A program made the translations under genes and the position numbers. From contig CAICTM010000161.1 of NCBI GenBank assembly GCA_903772945.1, positions 1 through 64,000 of the forward strand: DNA of 64,000 nucleotides. The letters run 5' to 3'. Each line of letters opens with the position of its first letter. Positions within the stretch are counted from its first letter, which is position 1. Positions 29,930 to 42,377 of this stretch are shown here, piece by piece. Source of the DNA: Seminavis robusta. Its lineage: Eukaryota; Bacillariophyta; Bacillariophyceae; Naviculales; Naviculaceae. The notes beneath the pieces are model-generated. The model did no database searches and had not been told where the DNA came from. It saw only the letters and a program-made list of their open reading frames with translations.

Positions 29930-32622
29930 TTAAGCGGCAACGGCCTCTTCTTCGGTGACTTCTTCCTCTTCAGGCTCGGGGTCCTTCCACATGTCATAAT
30001 CCTTGATTAGCTGCACCAGAGCATCCACAGCGTCCTCGTTGGGGATGCTCTTGCGGACAACCTCTTTACCGTAGTACAGATCAACCTTTCCTGGTAGAGT
30101 TCCAACGTAGCCAAAGTCAGCATCTGCCATCTCTCCTGGACCATTCACAATGCATCCCATAACAGCAACTGTAACTCCGGGCAAGTGGCCTGTGGCCTCT
30201 TGGATGTTAGCAGTGGTCTCTTGCAAGTCAAACAAGGTTCGACCACAGGAAGGGCAAGACACGAATTCGGTCTTGGTATTTCGCATACGACTTCCCTGCA
30301 GCAGACTGAAGGATGTTCGTCGGAGGAAGTCCACACCAAAGTTGTCGGTTTCGCCAACTTGTTCCACAATCACACCGTCACCCAAGCCATCTGCCAAGAG
30401 AGATCCCACCTTGGTTCCCAACTGCAGAGCAAGTTCGTTCGAATCGTCTGTTGTTGTCTTGAAGTGGTTGATAACGGGAACATTGATTTCATTTGATTTG
30501 AAGAGCTCAAACACGCGACGAGAGGCGTGTAGGGTGGAGACACTGTCATCGGGGCTGAGCAGGCACATGACAGGGTCCAAGTCCTTGACCTTGGCCAAAG
30601 TTTCGTCGTCTTCGGTTCCATCAATACTTACGGCCAAACGAATAGCTCCTTCGGGCAACTGCATTTCGAACGTTATTGTTTGAGCAGATAAAAACGGTGA
30701 GACGGCGAGAAAGGATAGATCAAGAAATCAGCTGCAAAGAACCTACCTTGCCCTCGTTGGCAACAGCATCGGAAAGATCCATAAGAGCAACGGCATTGGG
30801 CAGAGGGTCCTTTTCCAATTCCTCCGCGGGGACAATGACACCCATGCTGACTTCAACCAAACGACGAATGGCGGTGCGAGCATCGGTATCGCTGGTGGGT
30901 GGGACCTTACGAAGGAGGATAGAGTCGGTTGTGGCGACGTCCTTGAAGGGCATTCCAACGGCAGTCTTGCATCCCAAGTCCTTGTAGAGGTATTGTGCGT
31001 TTTCCTTGCTGAACATTTCTGGCTTGACAACGCTGATGACGGATCCATCCCGATTCAAGAATCCTCGGACATCAATGGGATCCTCTTCCTTTTGTGCGGG
31101 AAGATCACCCTGTCGGCGAGAGAAGGATGTAATGTCTCTTGTGTCAGTGTACGGCTTGACTGCAGATTGACGGGCCGCGGCCTCCTCGTGGACGAACAAA
31201 CGAGACTCGGCCATTTCCGCAAGACGGTTGCATGGACCATGTTCAAATTCGGGATCTTCCGTGAGGGAGACACGGATGGTATCCCCCAATCCATCAGCGA
31301 GGAGGGTGCCAATACCAATGGCAGACTTCATGCGTCCATCTTCTCCCTCTCCAGCCTCAGTGACACCCAAATGGAGTGGGTAGTCCCAGCCAAGGCGGTA
31401 CATTTCAGCCGCCAACAAACGGTAACTTTGGACCATGACCAATGGATTGCTGGCCTTCATGGAGAAGACAAAGTTGTGGTAGTCCATGCTGCGGCAGATA
31501 TCGGCAAATTCAATGGCGGACTCGACCATACCACGGGGAGTATCTCCATAGAAAGAAAGCACACGGGATGATAGAGAACCGTGGTTGGTTCCAATACGCA
31601 TGCACCTGCCCAATTCTTTGCATTTTTCCACCAAGGGAACCATGGCTTCTACCAAGAATTGACGTTCAGAAAAGTAGTCCTCTTCGGTTTCGTAAATGTG
31701 TTCTTCAAAATCCTTTTGACCAGCCACAAAGTTTCCAGGGTTGATACGAATCTTCTCAACGGCTTCAGCAACCATCATAGCTACTTTGGGCTGGAAGTGC
31801 ATATCGGCACAAAGGGGAATGTCGTATCCCTTTTTGAACAAACCCTCTCTAATTTTCAAGGCAGCGTTGGCTTCCCGACGTCCCTGGACAGTGATACGCA
31901 CCAAGTCAAATCCTTCATCGGCACATCTCATCACCTGTTCAATGGTGGCGTCAGCATCGGCAGTGTTTGTGGTAGCCATGGTTTGTCGGACAATGGGATG
32001 ATCGGATCCAAATTTGATGGGACCACATGTGACGGTACGGCTAGGACGCCTCACAACTTTGTGCAAATCCTCACAGTATTGCTTGATGGGTCCGTAGATT
32101 TCATCTCTGTCTCCCGATTTGATCGAAGGCGTCCAATCCACATCGGCAGGTGACGAGACGACGGGAGCTGCCGACTAAAAAGAAAGAAAGAAAGATGGAA
32201 AGGGGAGAGACGATTGAGAGATCGACAGGGTGTGCATGCATATTCTAGCTAGTGGTCATCGTTGCAGGAGGGCTCTTCGACGCAAGAAAATTGAACAACC
32301 AAGAGAGCCATGGTCAACTTTCAATTTTCTTTTCCTCATCCTGGCATCAGCTCTCTCAAAACTTCAACTTGGGAGGAGTCAAGATCAGGATTCCCCACGT
32401 ATGAAATTTCTACGATGCTTCTACGTAAGAATTGTACTCAAACGGAATCTCGAAAAGATTCCAGAAGAGGAATCTTGGAGAGAGGTTCCACCTGGAACCA
32501 AGAAATTATAGAAAACTCACCATTTTCAAGGAAGTCGTCGCCATGGGCTTTGCCACGGGGGAAAACGCGTAAGCAACATGGCTGAACAAAACAGCCACTA
32601 CGGCAGAATAAAGGACCTTCAT
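29930..32622 (-). CDS. ISPG: plastid HMB-PP synthase IspG (GcpE)
   Basis: A 752-residue enzyme of the MEP isoprenoid pathway that converts MEcPP to HMB-PP with a 4Fe-4S cluster. Three exons: 32622-32521 (34 codons), 32174-30747 and 30658-29930; the introns of 346 and 88 nt are both in phase 0. Exon 1 codes a signal peptide and a bipartite plastid motif, VLYSAVVAVLFSHVAYA then FSPVAKP. The TIM barrel begins with FGSDHPIVRQTM and RITVQGRREANAAL; the long central insertion is the plant/algal form. Cluster ligands are Cys645 and Cys648 (SCPSCGRTLF), Cys679 (MGCIVNGPGE) and probably Glu686. Ends in an acidic tail. Length matches plant IspG (about 740). Identification is very secure; exon 1 was found by reading the splice and targeting motif. 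Confidence 0.95.
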
Positions 32623-34269
32623 CTTGGTAATACACTTGATTTCTCAAAAATGAACCAACGGTAGATGTCTCGAGATTTGTTCTCTGAAAGACAAGACCAT
32701 CAACAACAAACCAAAATTGTGGCGCTTTGCTCGTTGTGACGTTGTGGTTTGAACTTGGCCTCGAGAATGATTCGATTCATCATTCCTCATCAGTCGTTAT
32801 GGGAGTCATCTCGTCCGTCCTTTTGTCCTTCTCCCACCCAACTTCCACTTTGCGAGCACACTTTCCATGCACACTATGGAAACTGATTTTGGGGTACAAG
32901 AGGTCCCTCCGGTGGCGCCAACCCACGTGTGTATTTGTGGACGGAAAGCCGAATTTACTACACTTGGGGTGCCCATATATATGCCTGTTTTTTCATCATA
33001 TTATTTGGAGTTAGATCCTGGCTGGTAGAGGTTCTAGCAGTGATTTGAGGAACCACGTTGCATTTTGCCTGTTGAGCCCTTCATCATTTTGAAGACTGGT
33101 TTCAGGGGGCTGTGAAGGAGGTGCTTTGGACCTAGCTAGGTGGTGCAGAGTGGTCATCCTGAACCCCGGGTGACGTATGCTGGTCCTAGCTACCGGTTGC
33201 TAGGTATCAAGTTATGAGCAATTGGCTCGAGTCTAACCACAAAGTTGTCTGCTGTGAATTTATAAAAAACTTTGCGAATCAAAGGAGGGAGATTCAGTGC
33301 ATTGGAGGAGTGAATCAGTTTTTGTGCGTCGAGTTCCATGGCTTGTGCATAGTTCCTGGGAGCTACATGTAGGAATCCATATTTGTAGACGGGATTCGTC
33401 TGAACAAAAGTGTAGCTTAGGTCAAGTGATTGGCCAAATATTTGATTTGTTTCTGGGTTTTAACTCAGCCCTCAGCCTGCTTGCTTGAGACCTGGTAGCT
33501 TCCATAATCTGGGAGTATTGAGTAGCCATTTTCAGTGGCATAGATATCTACCGTGACAGGGCCAGTGTCGATGCCTCCACCCCTGTCTTCCATAGTAACC
33601 GGCTCCCAAGTTAGCTCCCGTGTCTCTCACTCCTCTTCTTGGAAGTTGTGCCTTGATCCCTTATAGCGTGAGTCGGATGCAATAACTTCTTGGAAGGATC
33701 AGGGTAGATCCACAAGAGATGAGGATGGCCACAGGGCCTCCTCTGCTTACAGAGTTTCCAGCTCCTAGAGCTGGTACCGATGTTATTCTGTCACGATGCT
33801 GGGCAGCCTAGCGAATGCTATCAGCTTACCTCTCAATGCCACTGCTCAGCCTCAACAAGATAGGTATCTACTGCAAAGGAACAAGGGAGCTACAGGTCTA
33901 TGGAGATGGTATTCAATTCATACATTCAATTCTTAGGACTATGAGCAAAAAGCATGCATCCAAATAATTGGGTGTTATGCAGGATTTGAGCACTCTGAGC
34001 CACACTGAGGCTCCTGGATCCTCCTGAGGTCACCTGATTGAGTAGATGCTCGCCTCATGGCCATCTGAGGTGATACAGTGGTCAAAACCTTCATATGGGA
34101 CCATATGGGGCTTCCCTGGTTCCATATGTATGGCATGTGTCTCACCAGTACCAACCAAGGTTCTCTATATCTTTGCTTGTTCCACATACCATGTGGATAC
34201 CAGTAACATAAGGCAGACAGTTTGTTCTCACACTCACCACGTTGATCCCATGGATCCAACCCACATTTT
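32623..34269. other. long intergenic stretch, no gene recognised
   Basis: About 1.6 kb with only short motif-less frames. The part next to 34270 may include unrecognised sequence of the retroelement that follows. Confidence 0.4.
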
Positions 34270-35267
34270 ATCGCCCCACGTCATCCTTTCAAAATTGAAA
34301 ACCATCGCACAGCCCTCACTGAAGGTCGCATCAGTGCCAAAAAACGCCATCAAGATGCCTACCAAGCGGCTTTCGAGACCCATCAAGCTACTCTCACTCT
34401 TGCTGAGCAGTCACGCCTCAATCGCAGTCGTTGCACTAGCTCATGGCTTGTGGTCATGCCCGATATTGCCAAACGCACTCACCTCTCTGCTCAAGAATGG
34501 CGCGATGCTCTTTTTCTCTGGTTCGGTCTTACCCCCCAGCTCTTCCAGCTCTCTGTGACGGCTGTACTGGCCCCTTCAGCGTTCCACATGCTTTGGATTG
34601 CAAACGTGGCAGCTTAATCATCCATCGCCATAATGAAATCCGCAATGAACTTGGTTCTATTGCGTGTGAATGCTTTGGTTCCTCTAGCGTCCAGTCGGAA
34701 CCTCCCCTTCCATCTGTTCCCGCCCCTACTATCCCTGCCGGTCACCCAATTTCCACCTTACCTCCCCCTCCACCCCCCCTCAATCCCCCTCCAGCCCCCG
34801 AGCTCTTACGTGGTGATCTTTCCATTCGCGGCTTGTTCGAACGTGGTACTACAGCTATTATTGACATACGTGTCACTGATTTGGACTGTGCCTCTTACCG
34901 ACACAAAGATCCCGTCAAAGTGTTAACCCAACAAGAACGCGACAAAATTTCCAAATATAAAGCAGCGTGCGACTCCAATCGCGCTTCCTTCCATCCCTTT
35001 GTTGTTTCTGTGGATGGCATGCTTGCCCTCCAAGCCAAGATTCTCTTACAACGGCTTGCTTCTGCTACTGCCTCCAAAACTCAGTTTTCCTACTCTCAAA
35101 TGATGTTTTTCATGCAGACCCAACTCTCAATTGCCCTTGTGAAAGCTACCCATTTATGTCTCCGTGGATCTCGCAAAGCCAAACCATTTGGCCCCCGCAC
35201 TGGTCCTCACTTTCTTGCCCCTGATCCCACAGAACCTAGTCCTGAATTTCAACTGTTCTTTGCTTAA
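34270..35267 (+). mobile_element. 3' fragment of a non-LTR (LINE-like) retrotransposon
   Basis: Carries the C-terminal region that follows reverse transcriptase in a widespread group of non-LTR elements of algae and oomycetes. Visible in order: a WLVVMPD...LSAQEWRDALFLWFG segment, a zinc-knuckle (CDGC, then HALDC), RHNEIRNELG, a Pro-rich spacer, RGDLSIRG, an endonuclease-like IIDIRVTDLD, and a terminal helical part with PFVVSVDGM and ATHLCLRGSR. The reverse transcriptase domain itself is absent and the remaining parts are not in one frame, so the copy is 5'-truncated and broken. Family recall is from memory; the assignment to restriction-like-endonuclease LINEs is inference. Confidence 0.6.
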
Positions 35268-35837
35268 GCCTGGCCCCGGCTGGCTTCCGTAGATAATTTC
35301 CCTACTCTAATCCCCCCCATATCTTGATGTTACTCCCGCACAAGGTCACCACCACTTTGCAAACAAGGCGGAGACCGACCCCCTCGCCTTCGGCCTTGCA
35401 ACTTGAAAAGCATGAGATTTAAGGAATCTTCGTCTTCTAACTCTGCAGTCAGAGAGATGTCTAATTCAAGCCGCTCCTTACCTTCTGTAACCAAGACTTG
35501 CTTCATTTTTTCCAATCCACTTGAAATAAAGCCTCAAAATGGAAGCAGGTTTGAATTTGGATTTTTTCGGTGGGAAAAATGACTTCATCGAGATGGAGAA
35601 TGACAGAGAATCTGCATGATGATCTGGAAGATACAGTTTAAAAAATCAATCTGGAACATTTCTCTGTTCAAAGCAAGACTCGAAGATAAAACAGAAAAAG
35701 TAACCTTGGCCTTCGCGCCTTCTGCCTTCTTCAGCATCCACATGGCAACACATCCATGAAGAAGCACCAGCATTGGGATAGATTACTGTTGACGAGACCT
35801 GCTGTGCTATACCGCACTGAACTGAATAAGCCATACA
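35268..35837. other. intergenic, no gene recognised
   Basis: 3' flank of the retroelement fragment and promoter of the surface protein gene. No motif-bearing frame. Confidence 0.45.
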
Positions 35838-38800
35838 ATGCCATCGGATCCTCCTGCTGACCCCCCAAGTAGTAGTGCCGAGCCCGACGATTTTGCTGCA
35901 CCACCCCAGCAACGACAGAGTGGTCTCGATCCCGACGTGCAAGAAGCTCGCGCCTTGGCTCGAACATGGGATGAACAAGACAAGCAAGCCAAGCAACAAG
36001 AACGACAGCGTCGGTCTAGTAGTAGTAAAGACACTGTTGCTGCCGTCAAGACTACGACGAGCCGCGAACGACAGCCCTTTCCTCATGAAAAATTTGGTCG
36101 CACTTCGGCTCCTCCCACGGCCGTGGTCGAGGATGTTGTGCCCCAAGAAGAAGATGAAGAAGACCAACACACCAATGTAGGCCCGTCTTCTTCTTTTTCC
36201 TCTGGGAATGCTCGTCAGATTGGAGCTACAGCAGCAGCAGCAGCCGTTGGCCATGCGAGCAGCTACGACGAGGAAAAGCAAGAAGAAGAAGACATAGTGG
36301 AACCGCAAGAGGAGCATTTGATCGAGGCCAGTTTGGTATCGGCTCCAGGATCCGTCCAGCAAGCAGTGGTCGTGGGCGATCTTGCCACACACGTTTCTTC
36401 ACTGGATGGAGTCAATTCCTCCCAACAGCCGAGTATTGTTGACAAGTGTATTCCAAACACAATGTCGGCCAAATTGCTCTGTTTTGGAGTGGTCCTGCTT
36501 CTCGCTGTTGTGGCTGTGGTGGGAATCATGTGTGGCAGTGGATTGTGTACTCCCGACGCTGATGATGTTCCAGAAGCAGTTACAGAAGCACAGTCCAACA
36601 ACAACAATGGAAATGATACGCCTTCCCCAAGCATGCCATCTTTTCTCATGCAATCTGCTGCTCCTACTAATACTCTCATTCTGGAAGATGAAACACCAAT
36701 GCCCTCCATGGCCGTTCCTCTTTCGGGCCTCTCAGAATTTACAGAACCTTCCATGGTCACTACTGAGCCTACTAGTGTCGAGCCACAAGCACTGGATGAT
36801 GGAAGCGATGCTCCCACAGTGACACCCACAGCAACCCCTCTTGCTGATACCCTTTCGCCGTCGGTCTCGACCAAGTCCCCATCCGAGACTCCTTCTTTTG
36901 CCACCGATCCTCCTAGCACCATTGCACCTAGTGCTTTGCTCCTAACGCCTGATCCAACAGTCATCACCGGTGCTCCAACGGCAATGCCATCACCCAGGGT
37001 CACAACTGGACCGCCTACCAATGTGCCCACCAATCAAAGACCACCTACCAATTCACCTGCAACTGGACCACCTACTAATCCACCCACAACTGGACCGCCT
37101 ACCAATCTACCCACTACAGCCATTGATGCATCATCTTGCATCGCCGATAGCGCGTGTCAAAACAATGACAATGTACCATCCGTCATGATTTCGTCGGTAT
37201 CATGTTTGGGAGAAAATGCGTGTAGTGGAAACTCGGGCAACGAATTGCATGTCGGCGCGGGAGCTTGCAGTGCGGAAGGAACAGCAGCCACCACGGCTTG
37301 GCAAAGTCCACAAGGAATGTCCGGCAGTTGTTCCCTCAATACGGCCAATGTCAATGTGAACGACCTGGGGTGCAGTGGTATTGGTGCTTGTTCGTACAAC
37401 ACCCAAGGCTTGGATTTATCCTTGCGGTCCTGTAGTGGCACGTATTCCTGCTTGGAGAATCGTGCCTCCATGGTGGTGTGGGAAGATGGGTGTCGAGGTG
37501 ATGGATCGTGTTCTCAAAATAATATACATACCGATGACGAGGACCGGCGGATGATTGTCAATGTCCTCGACGATGGTTGCGAGGGAGAAGGCGCTTGTCG
37601 ATGGGGTCAAGGAAATGCACAAGTGTCGGGATGTGGTGGGTTGGAATCGTGTCAGGCATGGAAGGTGAATTATACCAACTATTTGGCTCCCACTCGAGCT
37701 GGTGGCATTCAATTTATTGTGAGTAAATTCTCGTGCACGGGCAATTATTCGTGCCAGAATTTGACGGCCGATGACGGCCTTACCATTGGGCAAAACTCGT
37801 GCACGGGTGCCAATTCCTGTCGCAACATTACGACCTTTGGAAACTTTACCATTGGCGATGGTGCCTGTACAGAAGACAATAGCTGTCAAGAGTGTACACG
37901 TAGCGTTCCGGATGGTTCCAATGACTGTGGCGGTTTGGCAATTGCTATTGCAACGTCATCGCCATCTGCAGCCCCAACAGGAGTGCCGACAAAGCAACCA
38001 ACAGGCGCCGCGATCACCTCTGAAACACTCGCACCTCAACCTACAAGATTCAGTCCAACAGAGACCTGCCCAACTCCTCTTGCAACCATTGCCTGCACTG
38101 CAGAGTTCGCGCCAGTACGCTGTGGTTTGAATTCCTGTGAATACGACAATCAATGTATTGCCATTGCGGCAGGCTATTACCCCGCGCTGTGCTACCCATC
38201 TGGCTGTGAGCTTCCCAGCGCTTCTGTTGCTTGTCCTTTGGTCTCAAATCCAGTGATTTGTGGCTTCTCAAACTGTGAATACAGTAGTCTCTGTGTTGCT
38301 GAAGCGGCGGGTTTTCCATCCATTTTCTGCAACCCCGTCAGCTGTCCCCAGCCCTCGGCTGGAGTTTCTTGCAGTGATGAATTGGACTCCTTTGTTTGCG
38401 TGGTTGATGGCATTGGCTTGTGTCGATACAACAACGGCTGTTACGCGGCCCAAGCTGGTCTTGACCCCTCTGACACAGGAGGGCAGTGTTTTAGAACCCC
38501 CTCCTTTGACTCAAACCCGACGAGCTGCCCAATCCCATCTGGTACATCCTGTGACTTTGAGTATAAACCACTGCGCTGTCTCCAAGGAGCGTGTCTCTAT
38601 GCAAACGACTGCGTAGCATCTGCGGCGGGATTGGATCTCGACGATGACTGTCAGTCAGCCAACTGTGCCTTGCCAGATGCCAACGCAATCTGCCCATTAG
38701 AGTTCTCCCCGGTCTATTGTTACCCCGAAGGCTGCCAATACTCCAACCAATGCACAGCCACGGCCGCAGGATACTCGGTTGAAGCCTGCGCACCTGCAAT

Positions 38801-40057
38801 CTGCCCATCTCCTGATCCTGCCGACCAATGTTCGAGACAATACAACGCCCAAACCTGCGAAACGAATGGCGTTTCCTGCTTTTACGACAACACCTGCCTC
38901 GCTGCGTCTGCTGTGGGGCCAGCCGATTGTGTAGAGATTGCAACACCTGAAAATCCATCGAGCTGTCCGCAGCCCCCTGCGTCCATAGCTTGCACGCTCG
39001 AATTTGATGAGAAGATGTGCGGAGACATGGACTGTCGCTATAGCAATACCTGTCTGGCAGAGGCAGCTGGCTTTATTTCCTCCACAGACTGTCGCAGTCC
39101 CAACTGTCCAGCTGCAGGAGGAACGGATGAAGAATGTGGCACCGAAATTGATATCGTGCACTGTGGCCCTTACTCCTGTCCCTATCCAAATCGCTGTTGG
39201 AGCCGCCTCGCGGGGTGGGCTCCTGTTGAATGCACCCCTGCTTCCTGTCCTAGTCCTCCCTCTGGCATTGCATGTGTCTTGGAATATGACCCAATGATCT
39301 GCTATTCGGAATCTCAGGCTGGTGTCCCTGGCTGTTCATACTCCAACAGCTGCCTGGCAGAATCAGCTGGATACAATCCCAGCTTTGGCGAGTGCGTTCG
39401 AGCCTCGTTGATCGAACCATCCCAGGATGTGTCGTTTGAGCTGCTAGGCGGAGAAAGTGTCTGCGAGCAAGCTCCAGTGACTCTGTCATTGGATGAAATC
39501 CCTGGTGTCACCATCACGCATGGGCTTGGTCTAGATGAAAATAGCGGGAAGACAACCTTCGCGGCCACAGTTGTCTATGAAGGTATGTGATTGGGTTCAG
39601 AGCTCCGTAACCATCATTTGAGAGCATTGCAGGGACCTGTCTCATTTCTGCCATTGTTGTCTTGCCTTGCCCGACTGATACCTTGCTATTGTGCACATCA
39701 GGTCAAGCATGGGTTGGATTTGCATTCAGTGAGAATGGCAGAATGGTAGGTTCCACTGCTGTCATTGGTATTCCTGCTGAAGGCATTAGCGCCTCCAACC
39801 CTGGGAAATATCTCCTTGGTGGCTACAGTGTCCCACAAGTATCATTGATGGAACAGCAGACATTGCTGAGCAAGACCCTTGAACAAAACGACACCCATAC
39901 ACTTCTTTCGTTCACCAAGCTTCTTGTGGAACCGGACGAGGTCGCCATAAACACCAACGGGGACAACTTCTTTCTCGTAGCTGTCGGAAGTGGCAATGAT
40001 CTAGCGTATCATGCAAGCAGGCATTCGTTCACGGCTGGTTACGAGTGTTCGCGATAA
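35838..40057 (+). CDS. membrane-anchored Cys-rich protein: Kazal-like repeats plus DOMON
   Basis: A 1366-residue protein from exons 35838-39582 and 39702-40057 (119-nt intron within the DOMON domain; VVYEG joins QAWVGFAF). A 210-residue acidic cytosolic part precedes one TM helix (about 211-232), making it a likely type II protein with everything else outside. Next is a Pro/Thr stalk with TGPPTN repeats, then a CxGxxxC module array (CLGENACSGN, CSGIGACSYN, CTGANSCRN and others, about 430-690). Nine Kazal-like repeats of about 45 residues follow (CP-P, IAC, EF-PV-CG, C-YDN-C, AAG; for example FAPVRCGLNSCEYDNQC). The C-terminus is DOMON-like (QAWVGFAFSENGRMVGS, then LLSFTKLL). Kazal folds often inhibit proteases and DOMON binds heme or sugar. 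A cell-wall or surface role is inference. Confidence 0.82.
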
Positions 40058-41090
40058 TGTGCATTGGGTGGCGTCGACCTCCATAGCCGTGTTGCACGAT
40101 AGCAAAACACAACCGATATTACCGCTACCGTACCACGGGTTATGGACAACATTAATTAAGAGTTTGGGCTTCTGTGATCTATGATTTTCACGGAAGAGCT
40201 GTGGCCGCTTCCGCCTTTCCTGCACCTCTTTTTCTATAGTATTGGAGTGCGCGGCGAGCTCTGTGCTGCTGCTTCGGTGGCACGGTACCATCTTTTGATG
40301 TGCTCAGCATTCTTCGCTGTCTTTTGTTGGTTTGGTCTGCAAGATTGATACGAACGACGTAACCGTAGGTACCGTCATCGCCCTAGGTTCAAGACAACAG
40401 TGTCAAGCGTGTGCCATTGTCTGTCCCACAGATTGCCTCGGCATCGATCTCCAATGCGTCGTGTACGAAAACTGAAACGTATGAATCTTTTAAAAAGCGA
40501 AGCTCGACCTTGGAGAAGCCCTGAATTGATATCATAATATGCACGTGGAACAAAAAACATGAATGGGTGAACGCTAACATCTCGAGTATTGTTCGCTGAG
40601 GCTTGTCAAACTACTGATCATCGCATCCCCACAATCCGCATCGAGCCTCTTCGACGACGCTGTGGGCAGCAATGAAACAAGTTTCTCACGTTGAAGCAGT
40701 TGGCCTTGAATTGCCCAGGTTCAGAACTCTGCCCGGCACACAGCGGGCATCAATTGTAAAGTCTTTTGCACCAATGAACTCAAAATTATGGCACCATCCC
40801 TACCGTTCTGTTCCATCGTCTACAACGTCACACCACATCCGTAGTCCAAAGTGGCCCTGTAGTGTAGTCCACCATAGACCACAACTGGATCCTCGACGAA
40901 ACAAAACTTGTCCGGTTGCAGCATTTCGCCACACTTCCACACCGTCCCCCGACATCATGGCAATTAGAGAGGATGCGCACACGCCACGGCGGCAGAAAAT
41001 CTGCAGTGAATTTGCTTGTTGCGCAAGGTACTGTTGGCTTGGAGGTGCTACCTGGTAGCTGGAGTTTTGCTTGGCTTGGCACCTGGCTTT
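40058..41090. other. intergenic; one weak ORF
   Basis: A 128-codon plus-strand frame from 40672 has a fair ATG context but no recognisable motif and ends beside the next gene's 3' end; I do not call it. Otherwise nothing seen. Confidence 0.4.
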
Positions 41091-42377
41091 TTACCATTCA
41101 AGCTTGTTCTTTTGTGGAAATTGACTTTCACTGGTGGTGTCATCGTCATCGTCATCATCATTGTTGTCGTAATGATCTTCCAACGTTTCAAAGAGGGCAT
41201 CGACCAATTCTTGTGCCTCGGTCACGGTGTAATATCGTTCACTGCTGTATACTGCTGCACCGTCCACATTTTCACTTTCCAAATAGTTTTGCAAGAGCAA
41301 TTTGGAGGATATCCCTGCTTGTTCCAATACGTGCTGGACCAAATGACATCCCATTTCACTGCCGCCACATCGTTGCGATTGTACACAGACCGCCTGGTTG
41401 GTGCTGTAGGTCTGATACCACCATCCCGGAGGAATCACCACGACATCTCCCGGTAATAGCACCGAGGAATGCCAGGCGTCGTCATCGTCATTGTCATCGT
41501 CTTGGTTGGTGGGAATGGCAAAATTGGGATGCAACAGTGTCGCCTCTTCGGCCCATTCTTGCAAGGGTCCATACGGATCGTCGTCGTATTCTTCTTCGTC
41601 TTCGTCATCCAGTTGCACATCTTGATGCCGCAAGGCAAACAAGCTCAGACTGTCTTTGTGGTGTTTTTGTTGCCCTACATGTAGTTGATTACCAAACGAG
41701 ACGGGGAATCCTTCCCATGCCAGTCGGTCTAGTGAAGTAGAACAGAGCCGCATCCACGGATTGGGTGGCATAACGCGAATGAGGGAATCTCCCTGCAGAC
41801 AGAGAATCATTTGGGTAAAGGGATGACTGGAAATGGGAGTGGCCGATGATCCTTCTCCTTCGATTGTCAAAGTATCGTAGAGTGGTACATGGCGACCAAA
41901 ACAAGCGGACAACCAATCCATCGTGTCATCCGTGTCATCCTCCGTAAACAGTGCGTCCAATCGATCGTAGAGTGGCAATTGATCGGTAGAACAAGAGGAT
42001 CCCAAGGATGTAGCGCTGAGTGGAGTGGCGTGACTTGATGATTGCAGAATGTGGGTAACGGCGCGACGCAAGGGCATCAATTGCTGGGAGGACGACGAGT
42101 CGCCATGCACTTGGACCGGTTCGTTTCGACTGCGCGTCGAAATGTGTTGCCACCATTCCTCACATTCCGAAACATCCAGAAATTCTTCCAGCACTACCGG
42201 AACGTCTTCCCACATGCCAGGAGCTTCGGTAAAGGTGGAGCGATGGACTCGGTCCATGTAAAAGGCAGTCACTGGACTACTAGCAAGAAGCGTCGCAACG
42301 AGAATCTGGAGTTGCCATTGGAAGAACAAAAAGGAGAGCAGTGGCGAAAGACGCTGGCAATGCCGTTGGCGTTTCAT
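41091..42377 (-). CDS. secreted/plastid cupin (JmjC-like) protein
   Basis: A 428-residue protein beginning with a hydrophobic signal segment (about residues 12-36) and SPVTA-FYM, which resembles a diatom plastid motif. Residues about 55-330 look like a cupin_8/JmjC fold: VVLEEFLDVSECEEWW near the start, a central PFTQMILCLQGDSLIRVMPP, and a terminal LLPGDVVVIPPGWWYQTYS. In active JmjC hydroxylases the last motif supplies an iron-ligand His after the Trp pair; here Tyr-Gln follows, and the HxD pair is not evident, so the domain may not bind iron. Two Asp/Glu-rich stretches interrupt it. The ATG at 42377 is the first in frame. Single exon. Confidence 0.68.
   Translation of the reverse strand: MKRQRHCQRLSPLLSFLFFQWQLQILVATLLASSPVTAFYMDRVHRSTFTEAPGMWEDVPVVLEEFLDVSECEEWWQHISTRSRNEPVQVHGDSSSSQQLMPLRRAVTHILQSSSHATPLSATSLGSSCSTDQLPLYDRLDALFTEDDTDDTMDWLSACFGRHVPLYDTLTIEGEGSSATPISSHPFTQMILCLQGDSLIRVMPPNPWMRLCSTSLDRLAWEGFPVSFGNQLHVGQQKHHKDSLSLFALRHQDVQLDDEDEEEYDDDPYGPLQEWAEEATLLHPNFAIPTNQDDDNDDDDAWHSSVLLPGDVVVIPPGWWYQTYSTNQAVCVQSQRCGGSEMGCHLVQHVLEQAGISSKLLLQNYLESENVDGAAVYSSERYYTVTEAQELVDALFETLEDHYDNNDDDDDDDTTSESQFPQKNKLEW

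Noticed and set aside
35646-36392. 248-codon minus-strand frame
   Set aside because: Lies opposite the start of the Kazal-DOMON gene, whose frame, TM and Cys repeats are far stronger.
40672-41058. 128-codon plus-strand frame with fair ATG context
   Set aside because: No recognisable domain and low-complexity His/Ser/Pro composition; kept only as a note.
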